Origin: Chitinophaga pinensis
GTDB taxonomy: Bacteria; Bacteroidota; Bacteroidia; AKYH767-A; OLB10
Assembly (NCBI GenBank): GCA_945872015.1
Contig: CAMBYJ010000154.1
Coordinates: 1-5,212 of the forward strand
Direction of reading: 5' to 3'
Length of the DNA stretch: 5,212 bases
Position numbers and translations under genes: made by a program. Each line of letters begins with the position of its first letter. Position 1 is the stretch's first letter. Of the stretch, positions 1 to 5,212 are shown in pieces. Below the pieces are notes generated by a model. That model did not search any database and had not been told where the DNA came from. It saw only the letters and a list, made by a program, of their open reading frames with translations.

Positions 1-314
1 CGAGAAATATCACAGAGTTAATCAACGATGGTATTCAGTTAAACTCTCAGGCACCTCGTTACTATTATACCAAGCTCGCCGATTTAAAACTTTCATTGGT
101 ATCGAAAGCTACCAAAGATGCTCGCGAACGTGCTGAAAAAATTGCCGAAGAATCTGGGAGCAACATCGATAAATTGACCACTGCTCAGATGGGAATTATT
201 CAGATTACTGGTCAGAATTCAGGAGAAGATTATTCCTGGGGCGGTGCTTACAATACCTCTTCCCGCGAGAAAACGGCCTCGATTACGATGAAACTGAATT
301 ATAAACTGGACTAA
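1..314 (+). CDS. SIMPL (DUF541) domain protein, C-terminal part
   Basis: The reading frame is open from the left edge (first full codon at position 3) to a TAA at 312-314, giving the last 103 residues of a longer protein. The visible part has a Y-Y-Y-T-K-L-A-D-L-K segment. A charged helix follows (A-T-K-D-A-R-E-R-A-E-K-I-A), then a segment with G-Q-N-S-G-E-D-Y-S-W-G-G, and a final beta-strand-like end (T-A-S-I-T-M-K-L-N-Y-K-L). This pattern matches the end of SIMPL/DUF541 proteins common in Bacteroidota, which are usually exported or periplasmic and about 230-250 residues long. Their biochemical role is poorly defined. Any signal peptide would lie to the left of the window. The TTG at 96 is internal and is not a credible start, because the homologous sequence continues upstream of it. 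A strong terminator follows, so the gene is probably not cotranscribed with the suf genes. The family call is by eye. Confidence 0.8.
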   Translation, partial: RNITELINDGIQLNSQAPRYYYTKLADLKLSLVSKATKDARERAEKIAEESGSNIDKLTTAQMGIIQITGQNSGEDYSWGGAYNTSSREKTASITMKLNYKLD

Positions 315-340
315 ATAGCTCTGTTTTTAACAATATTGGA

Positions 341-367
341 AAGTCGCTCAAATGGGCGACTTTTTTT
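341..367 (+). terminator. Rho-independent terminator after the SIMPL gene
   Basis: A perfect 7-bp stem, AAGTCGC (341-347) with GCGACTT (356-362), extends inward by one T-G wobble and one C-G pair to leave an AAAT tetraloop. A run of seven T (361-367) overlaps and follows the 3' arm. It lies 26 bp after the stop codon of the SIMPL gene. It separates that gene from the suf operon. Confidence 0.9.
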
Positions 368-433
368 ATTTCTAGCGCCGGCCAATAAAGTTCCATTTTC
401 AGAGCGAAAATCTTTTTGACCATCCACTAACAT

Positions 434-462
434 TTCCTATGTAGAATTGTTCTAAATAGGAA
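434..462. promoter_or_regulatory. Operator-like 29-bp inverted repeat over the suf promoter
   Basis: The two halves are TTCCTATgTAGAA (434-446) and TTCTAaATAGGAA (450-462), around a TTG centre at 447-449. Twelve of fourteen symmetric positions pair; the exceptions are G441 against A455 and T447 against G449. The layout is an outer 7-bp arm, one mismatch, an inner 5-bp arm and a 3-base centre, as expected for a dimeric repressor site. The centre coincides with the likely -33 element, so a bound protein would block RNA polymerase. The size and symmetry fit an Rrf2-family (IscR-like) site, and the inner TAGAA/TTCTA also resembles a Fur-family box. No regulator gene is visible, so its identity is inference. 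Five T follow at 463-467, so it could also fold as a weak terminator in readthrough RNA. Confidence 0.7.
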
Positions 463-481
463 TTTTTCATCGTATATTTGC
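447..481 (+). promoter_or_regulatory. Bacteroidota-type promoter of the suf operon
   Basis: TATATTTG at 473-480, followed by C, matches the Bacteroidota -7 consensus TAnnTTTG. A TTG at 447-449 lies 23 bp upstream and can serve as the -33 element, at the long end of the accepted spacing. Transcription would start around 485-488, leaving a leader of only about 12-15 bases before the sufA ATG at 500. The -33 element sits in the exact centre of the inverted repeat at 434-462, which argues for repression by occlusion. The start site is predicted from the motif only. Confidence 0.7.
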
Positions 482-499
482 CCTCAAATTGTTAATAAC

Positions 500-826
500 A
501 TGATTACCGTAACAGAAAAAGCCATCGAAAAAGCCCGCGATTTAATCAAGGAAGAGAATCGCCCAGCTGACTCATTTATCCGCGTAGGAGTAGAAGGCGG
601 CGGATGCTCAGGTCTTTCTTATAAGCTTGAATTTGATAGTGTTATCAAAGAAGGTGATAAGATTTTCGAAGATAAAGGGATGAAAATCGTATGCGATAAG
701 AAGAGCTTTTTATACCTCGTAGGTACTCAGCTCGACTTCTCCGACGGCCTAAACGGGAAAGGTTTTGAATTCCACAATCCAAACGCAACACGTACCTGCG
801 GATGCGGCGAATCGTTCGCGGTTTAA
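500..826 (+). CDS. sufA: A-type iron-sulfur carrier protein SufA/IscA family
   Basis: This 108-residue protein has the length and motifs of the HesB/IscA/SufA family. These cytosolic carriers receive Fe-S clusters from the scaffold and hand them to apoproteins. The three conserved cluster-binding cysteines are present: C36 in G-G-G-C-S-G-L-S-Y, and C100 and C102 in T-C-G-C-G-E-S-F near the C terminus. An extra cysteine, C65, is not part of the family motif. The ATG at 500 places the first strand at the expected distance from C36, and there is no alternative start between it and the promoter. No Shine-Dalgarno sequence is visible; the upstream bases are TTGTTAATAAC. It is the first gene of the operon, and sufB starts 21 bp after its stop. 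The sufA name rests on its position in the suf operon; by sequence alone it could equally be called IscA or ErpA-like. Confidence 0.93.
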   Translation: MITVTEKAIEKARDLIKEENRPADSFIRVGVEGGGCSGLSYKLEFDSVIKEGDKIFEDKGMKIVCDKKSFLYLVGTQLDFSDGLNGKGFEFHNPNATRTCGCGESFAV

Positions 827-847
827 TCATTTTAAAAGATTTAATTA

Positions 848-2293
848 ATGTCAGACGACTTAAAATTATTAGACGATGTTGCTAACTCCGAGTATAAATG
901 GGGGTTTGTAAGTAATATCGAAAGTGATAATGCTCCGAAAGGACTTAACGAGGATATCGTTCGTTTCATCTCTGCAAAAAAGAATGAGCCAGAATGGTTG
1001 CTCGAATACCGATTGAAAGCATTCCGCCATTGGCAAACCATGACAGAGCCCGTATGGCCGAATGTCACTTATCCGAAAGTAGATTTTCAGGATATCATTT
1101 ACTATTCAGCACCAAAACCAAAAGTGCAGCTAGATAGTCTTGATGACTTAGATCCGGAAATTAAAGCAACGTTTGATAAGCTTGGAATTTCACTCGAAGA
1201 GCAAAAGCGTTTAGCGAATGTGGCTGTTGATGCAGTTATCGATTCGGTTTCTGTTAAAACAACTTTTCGTGAAGCACTTTTAGAGAAAGGAATTATTTTC
1301 TCTTCTTTTTCAGAAGCAGTGCATGAGCATCCAGAATTAATAAAGAAATACTTAGGTAGTGTAGTTCCTTACACGGATAATTTTTATGCGGCATTAAATG
1401 CTGCAGTATTTAGTGATGGTTCGTTCTGTTATATTCCAAAAGGCGTTCGTTGTCCGATGGAATTAAGTACGTACTTCCGTATTAACTCGGCAGGTACTGG
1501 TCAGTTTGAGCGAACATTAATTATTGCCGATGAAGGTTCTTACGTGAGTTACCTCGAAGGTTGTACTGCTCCTATGCGCGACGAAAATCAGTTGCATGCA
1601 GCAGTAGTTGAAATCGTTTCTCATGCAGAAGCGCAAGTGAAATATTCAACCGTACAAAACTGGTATCCAGGCGATAAAAATGGGAAGGGTGGTATCTTCA
1701 ACTTTGTTACTAAGCGTGGAATTTGCTTAGGAAATAAATCAAAAATTTCATGGACGCAAGTAGAAACGGGTTCTGCTGTTACATGGAAGTATCCTTCGGT
1801 AATTTTAAAAGGTGATAATTCTGTTGGAGAATTTTATTCAGTTGCGGTAACGAATAATATGCAACAAGCCGATACCGGAACGAAGATGATTCATATCGGA
1901 AAGAATACCAGCAGCACAATTATCTCGAAAGGAATTAGCGGAGGAAGAAGTCATAATAGTTACAGAGGTTTAGTAAAGATTAACAAGAGTGCAGATAACG
2001 CAAGAAACTTTTCGCAATGCGATTCATTATTACTCGGCGATCAATGCGGTGCACATACATTCCCTTATCTCGAAGTAAGTAATAAGTCGGCGATGGTGGA
2101 ACATGAAGCAACAACATCTAAAGTGGGTGAAGATCAGATTTTTTATTGTAATCAACGAGGTATTTCTACTGAAGATGCTGTTGGATTAATTGTAAATGGT
2201 TATTGCAAAGAAGTATTTAATCAGTTGCCAATGGAGTTTGCTGTTGAAGCACAAAAATTATTAGCCATCTCATTAGAAGGTTCTGTAGGATAA
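848..2293 (+). CDS. sufB: Fe-S cluster assembly scaffold protein SufB
   Basis: A full-length SufB of 481 residues, the core scaffold subunit of the SufBC2D complex on which sulfide and iron are assembled into clusters in the cytosol. The beta-helix core and the near-invariant C-terminal end (E-A-Q-K-L-L-A-I-S-L-E-x-S-V-G) are intact. C391 in N-F-S-Q-C-D-S-L-L corresponds to E. coli C405 at the SufB-SufD interface. E420 in E-H-E-A-T-T corresponds to E. coli E434. C239 in Y-L-E-G-C-T-A-P corresponds to the sulfur-accepting C254. These equivalences are aligned from memory. The N-terminal CxxCxxxC motif of the E. coli protein is absent: after Y-Y-S-A-P the sequence runs K-P-K-V-Q-L-D-S. That motif is also missing from many other SufB proteins. 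The start at 848 gives an ordinary N terminus (M-S-D-D-L-K-L-L). It lies 21 bp after sufA and 27 bp before sufC. Confidence 0.98.
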   Translation: MSDDLKLLDDVANSEYKWGFVSNIESDNAPKGLNEDIVRFISAKKNEPEWLLEYRLKAFRHWQTMTEPVWPNVTYPKVDFQDIIYYSAPKPKVQLDSLDDLDPEIKATFDKLGISLEEQKRLANVAVDAVIDSVSVKTTFREALLEKGIIFSSFSEAVHEHPELIKKYLGSVVPYTDNFYAALNAAVFSDGSFCYIPKGVRCPMELSTYFRINSAGTGQFERTLIIADEGSYVSYLEGCTAPMRDENQLHAAVVEIVSHAEAQVKYSTVQNWYPGDKNGKGGIFNFVTKRGICLGNKSKISWTQVETGSAVTWKYPSVILKGDNSVGEFYSVAVTNNMQQADTGTKMIHIGKNTSSTIISKGISGGRSHNSYRGLVKINKSADNARNFSQCDSLLLGDQCGAHTFPYLEVSNKSAMVEHEATTSKVGEDQIFYCNQRGISTEDAVGLIVNGYCKEVFNQLPMEFAVEAQKLLAISLEGSVG

Positions 2294-2320
2294 AAATTAA
2301 AAACGAAATTCAAAAAAGAA

Positions 2321-3085
2321 ATGTTAACGATAAAAGATTTAAAAGCTTCCGTTGAAGAAAAACAAATTTTAAACGGACTTAATTTCGAAGTGAAACCAGG
2401 TGAAGTACATGCAATCATGGGTCCTAATGGCTCAGGTAAAAGTACGCTTGCAAGTGTGCTTGCAGGAAGAGAAGAGTATGAGGTGACAGGAGGAGAAGTG
2501 ATGTTTAATGGAGAAGATTTATTAGAGATGAGTCCTGAAGATCGTGCGCGTGCAGGAGTGTTTTTAGCATTTCAATATCCTGTTGAAATTCCTGGAGTAA
2601 GCAACGCGAACTTTTTGAAGACTGCTGTGAACGAAGTGCGTAAATCGAAAGGTTTAGAAGTATTAGACTCTAAGCAGTTCTTAAAAATAATGCAAGAAAA
2701 AATGAAGTTGGTGGAGATGGATAAAGCCATGACGCAGCGTTCAGTGAATGAAGGTTTCAGCGGAGGAGAGAAGAAGCGTAATGAGATTTTTCAGATGGCG
2801 ATGTTAGAACCGTCGTTAGCAATTTTAGATGAAACAGATTCAGGTTTAGATATCGATGCACTTCGTATTGTTGCAAACGGTGTGAATGCATTGCGTGATG
2901 GTAAACGTTCATTCATTGTGATTACGCATTATCAGCGTTTATTGGATTATATCGTTCCTGATTTTGTTCATGTATTATACAAAGGAAGAATTGTTAAATC
3001 GGGAACAAAAGACTTAGCACTTGAATTAGAAGAAAAAGGTTACGACTGGATTAAGGAAGAAGTGGATGCAACTTTAAATGCATAA
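2321..3085 (+). CDS. sufC: Fe-S cluster assembly ATPase SufC
   Basis: This 254-residue ABC-type ATPase powers the SufBC2D scaffold; two copies bind SufB and SufD, and ATP-driven dimerisation remodels the complex. All nucleotide-binding elements are present. These are Walker A G-P-N-G-S-G-K-S-T at 34-42 (K40), the Q-loop Q85 in A-F-Q-Y-P, and the signature F-S-G-G-E-K-K-R-N-E at 146-155. Walker B is L-A-I-L-D-E-T-D at 166-173 with catalytic E171, followed by the D-loop S-G-L-D and the H-loop H203. The F-S-G-G-E-K-K-R-N-E signature and the E-T-D-S-G-L-D Walker B/D-loop are characteristic of SufC and distinguish it from transporter ATPases. No membrane protein is nearby. The ATG at 2321 follows an A-rich tract (AAAAAAGAA) instead of a clear Shine-Dalgarno site. 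The stop overlaps a possible upstream start of sufD. Confidence 0.98.
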   Translation: MLTIKDLKASVEEKQILNGLNFEVKPGEVHAIMGPNGSGKSTLASVLAGREEYEVTGGEVMFNGEDLLEMSPEDRARAGVFLAFQYPVEIPGVSNANFLKTAVNEVRKSKGLEVLDSKQFLKIMQEKMKLVEMDKAMTQRSVNEGFSGGEKKRNEIFQMAMLEPSLAILDETDSGLDIDALRIVANGVNALRDGKRSFIVITHYQRLLDYIVPDFVHVLYKGRIVKSGTKDLALELEEKGYDWIKEEVDATLNA

Positions 3086-3089
3086 TACG

Positions 3090-4397
3090 ATGAGCACTTT
3101 GCAAGAAACAAAAAATACAATTCTAATTTCTGCGGTTTTCGAGAACTGGGTTAATGCATCACCGAGAGTAAATGCTTTTGCTGCTACTATTCAGGAAGCT
3201 GCACATTCGTTCCTTAAGCAAGGAATTCCTACTACTAAGCATGAAGAGTGGAAATATACTAATGTAACAAAATTAGCTACAACAGATTTTCAGATTTCGG
3301 CAAATAACAACACACTGAAAAAGGTGGATGTTAAAGAAATGAAAGTTACTGCTGATGCTGTAATTGTAGTTTTGGAAAATGGAGTTGTCAATAAGGAAGC
3401 TTCTAACCTGGAGGCATTACCGAAAGGAATTCATATTGGAAGTATTCACGATATGCTAGATAATGCAGTCGTGAAAAAACATTTCCTTCAACATGCGGAT
3501 TATAAAACTGAACCTTTTGTTGCGTTAAATACAGCTACATTTTCAGATGCAGTATGTATTATTGCGGATGCGAATGTTGAAATGGAAACACCCATTCAGT
3601 TGATGATGGTGAATACTTGTTTCGAATATTGTGATTATGTACCTGTTCGTATTTTAGTGGTTGCTGATAAAAATGCATCTATTCATGTTGTAGAAACTTT
3701 CGAGTCGTTTAGTCATACCAATTCAATTTTTGTAAATGCAGTGAGTGAAGTAGTTGTTGCTGAAAATGCAAAAGTGAATTATGTGAAGCTTCAAGACGAT
3801 CCATTAAATACAACGCATATCAATTATCATCGTGTAGCAATGGCTCGCGATAGTTATCAGCATTTAACAACATTGAGTTTAGGTGGCGGACTTGTCCGTA
3901 ATAATTTAAATATTCGTTTAGGTGATGTGAATTGTACTGCTTACCTCAACGGATTAACAGTTGCGCGTCATAAGCAATTAGTTGATCATCACACGGCTGT
4001 AGATCATGCAATGCCGCATTGTTATAGTAATGAGTTATACAAAAACTTAATCGACGATCAAGCACAAGGTGTTTTTAACGGAAAAATATTTGTCCGCAAG
4101 GATGCACAAAAAACAAATGCATTTCAGTCAAACAAAAATTTATTGTTAAGTGATGATGCAATCATGAATGCTAAACCACAGTTGGAAATTTTTGCTGATG
4201 ATGTGAAGTGTTCTCACGGTGCTACTATTGGTCAGTTAGATGATGAGTCGTTGTTTTATTTACGTGCAAGAGGAATCGGTGAAGATGCAGCACGCGCATT
4301 ATTAAATCATGCGTTTGCAGCGGAGGTTATGGAAGGCATTGCGCACGAAGGAGTGAAAGAAAAAATGCTTGACATTTTAAATGATAAATTAAAATAA
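3090..4397 (+). CDS. sufD: Fe-S cluster assembly protein SufD
   Basis: SufD, 435 residues from the preferred start, is the SufB paralogue that pairs with it in SufBC2D and is needed for iron entry and cluster assembly. An N-terminal helical part contains the typical H-E-E-W-K-Y-T motif at 51-57, followed by the beta-helix core. The C-terminal part carries P-Q-L-E-I-F-A-D-D-V-K-C-S-H-G-A-T. H376 in this segment corresponds to E. coli H360 at the SufB interface, and C374 is next to it. The closing F-Y-L-R-A-R-G-I segment and the helical tail are intact. Two starts are possible. ATG 3078 overlaps the last 8 bases of sufC and adds M-H-N-T. ATG 3090 lies 4 bp after the sufC stop and gives M-S-T-L-Q-E, more typical of the family. 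I chose 3090. The protein has two closely spaced cysteines (C177, C181) for which I know no family role. The stop is 6 bp before sufS. Confidence 0.96.
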   Translation: MSTLQETKNTILISAVFENWVNASPRVNAFAATIQEAAHSFLKQGIPTTKHEEWKYTNVTKLATTDFQISANNNTLKKVDVKEMKVTADAVIVVLENGVVNKEASNLEALPKGIHIGSIHDMLDNAVVKKHFLQHADYKTEPFVALNTATFSDAVCIIADANVEMETPIQLMMVNTCFEYCDYVPVRILVVADKNASIHVVETFESFSHTNSIFVNAVSEVVVAENAKVNYVKLQDDPLNTTHINYHRVAMARDSYQHLTTLSLGGGLVRNNLNIRLGDVNCTAYLNGLTVARHKQLVDHHTAVDHAMPHCYSNELYKNLIDDQAQGVFNGKIFVRKDAQKTNAFQSNKNLLLSDDAIMNAKPQLEIFADDVKCSHGATIGQLDDESLFYLRARGIGEDAARALLNHAFAAEVMEGIAHEGVKEKMLDILNDKLK

Positions 4398-4403
4398 TTC
4401 ACC

Positions 4404-5212
4404 ATGGAATTAACTTCTGTAAAAAGCACTTTTGATGTTACAGCTATCCGTCAGGATTTTCCTGTACTTTCGGAAATGCCTTACGGAAAACCATTGGTGT
4501 ATTTTGATAATGCTGCTACATCTCAAAAGCCGCAAGTAGTGATTGATGCATTGGTGAATTATTATTCACATTACAATGCAAATGTGCACCGCGGTGTTCA
4601 TTTTCTTTCTCAAAAAGCAAGTGATGCATTTGATGGCGTACGAGAAAAAGTAAGAAGCTTTATTAATGCTTCTACTGAACGCGAAATTATTTTTGTGAGA
4701 GGAACTACCGAAGGTGTAAATCTGGTAGCTGCTACTTACGGAAGAAAAAATATTCAGCAAGGGGATACGATTTTAGTGAGTGCAATGGAACATCATTCCA
4801 ATATTGTTCCGTGGCAAATGTTATGTGAAGAGAAAGGTGCTCGCCTGAATGTAATTCCCATGAATGAAAATGGTGAACTGGTTTTAGATTCACTAGAAGA
4901 CTTACTGAACGACAACTGCAAATTTGTTGCAGTATCGCATACGGCTAATTCTTTGGGAACGATTAATCCGATTAAAGAAATTATTGCAAAAGCACATAGT
5001 AAAAATATTCCTGTGTTAGTTGATGGCGCACAAGCAGTAGCACATGATGAGGTAGATGTACAGGATTTAGATTGTGACTTTTTTGTTTTCAGTGCACATA
5101 AAATGTTAGGTCCTACAGGTATAGGTGCTGTTTACGGTAAGTTATCACTGTTAGAAGAGATGCCACCATACCACGGTGGAGGAGAGATGATCAAGTCGGT
5201 ATCGTTTAAAGG
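4404..5212 (+). CDS. sufS: Cysteine desulfurase SufS (3' end outside window)
   Basis: The frame is open from ATG 4404 to the right edge, giving 269 residues of an enzyme normally about 405-415 long. It is a PLP-dependent class V aminotransferase-fold desulfurase that converts cysteine to alanine and a protein persulfide, supplying sulfur to SufB. Visible motifs are Y-F-D-N-A-A-T-S near residue 33, N-V-H-R-G-V-H at 60-66 and R-G-T-T-E-G at 99-104. The PLP-stacking H130 lies in M-E-H-H-S-N, D207 and Q210 in V-D-G-A-Q, and the PLP Schiff-base lysine K233 in S-A-H-K-M-L-G-P-T-G. E. coli SufS has K226 and D200 at matching offsets. The catalytic cysteine (E. coli C364) lies beyond the edge and cannot be checked. 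The N-V-H-R-G motif and the operon position favour SufS (group II) over IscS/NifS. The gene starts 6 bp after sufD, so coupled translation is likely. SufE or SufU would be expected downstream or elsewhere. Confidence 0.96.
   Translation, partial: MELTSVKSTFDVTAIRQDFPVLSEMPYGKPLVYFDNAATSQKPQVVIDALVNYYSHYNANVHRGVHFLSQKASDAFDGVREKVRSFINASTEREIIFVRGTTEGVNLVAATYGRKNIQQGDTILVSAMEHHSNIVPWQMLCEEKGARLNVIPMNENGELVLDSLEDLLNDNCKFVAVSHTANSLGTINPIKEIIAKAHSKNIPVLVDGAQAVAHDEVDVQDLDCDFFVFSAHKMLGPTGIGAVYGKLSLLEEMPPYHGGGEMIKSVSFK

Noticed and set aside
96..314. A small complete 72-residue gene starting at TTG 96
   Set aside because: The same frame is open to the left edge, and the sequence before 96 (Y-Y-Y-T-K-L-A-D-L-K) belongs to the SIMPL domain. 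This is the end of a longer gene, not a separate small protein.
375..383. Short GC-rich palindrome (GCCGGC) in the intergenic region
   Set aside because: Six symmetric bases occur easily by chance, and there is no partner repeat or T-run beside it. I see no function.
315..499. Possible small RNA or riboswitch in the intergenic region
   Set aside because: Apart from the terminator, palindrome and promoter I see no further stem-loop structure. The predicted leader is too short for a riboswitch.
645..830. Minus-strand open frame of 61 codons opposite sufA
   Set aside because: It lies almost wholly opposite sufA and has a low-complexity R/S-rich translation without a recognisable domain. It is a shadow of the real gene.
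841..1068. Minus-strand open frame of 75 codons opposite the start of sufB
   Set aside because: It is opposite a well-conserved sufB coding region, its translation matches no family I recognise, and I see no promoter of its own.
2221..2418. Minus-strand open frame of 65 codons across the sufB-sufC junction
   Set aside because: It spans the end of sufB and the start of sufC, both of which are certain. The translation has no domain features.
4566..4760. Minus-strand open frame of 64 codons opposite sufS
   Set aside because: It lies inside the conserved N-terminal half of sufS on the other strand, and its S/F-rich translation is typical of an antisense shadow.

Overview
This window holds the start of a suf (iron-sulfur cluster assembly) operon, most likely from a member of the Bacteroidota. 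Three things support that assignment. The promoter ahead of the operon has a TAnnTTTG-type -7 element. None of the genes has a clear GGAGG-type ribosome binding site, and the spacers before their starts are rich in A and T. The proteins also resemble Bacteroidota versions, with a SufB lacking the N-terminal CxxCxxxC motif and a SIMPL-domain neighbour ending in a G-Q-N-S-x-E-D-Y-S-W-G-G type motif. This placement comes from recognising families by eye, not from a search.

Layout: positions 1-314 are the 3' end of a SIMPL (DUF541) domain protein gene. A strong intrinsic terminator at 341-367 closes it off. The intergenic region 315-499 then carries a 29-bp near-perfect inverted repeat (434-462) sitting on the probable -33 element, followed by a -7 element (473-480) and a very short leader. 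Five same-strand genes follow with small gaps: sufA (500-826), sufB (848-2293), sufC (2321-3085), sufD (about 3090-4397) and sufS (4404 to beyond the right edge). Between 500 and 5212 no intergenic space is longer than 27 bp and no terminator is visible, so they are very probably one transcript.

How the genes work together: SufS, a PLP cysteine desulfurase, takes sulfur from cysteine and passes it as persulfide, usually through SufE or SufU, neither of which is in view. SufB, SufC and SufD form the SufBC2D scaffold, where SufC ATPase drives the conformational change that lets the SufB-SufD interface assemble a cluster. SufA is an A-type carrier that takes the cluster to target proteins. All key residues I could check are present in the visible parts of these proteins, and the reading frames are intact.

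I do not see an undescribed multi-gene system here. The item most worth a second look is the operator-like palindrome over the suf promoter, which probably makes the operon responsive to iron, cluster status or oxidative stress through a regulator encoded elsewhere.
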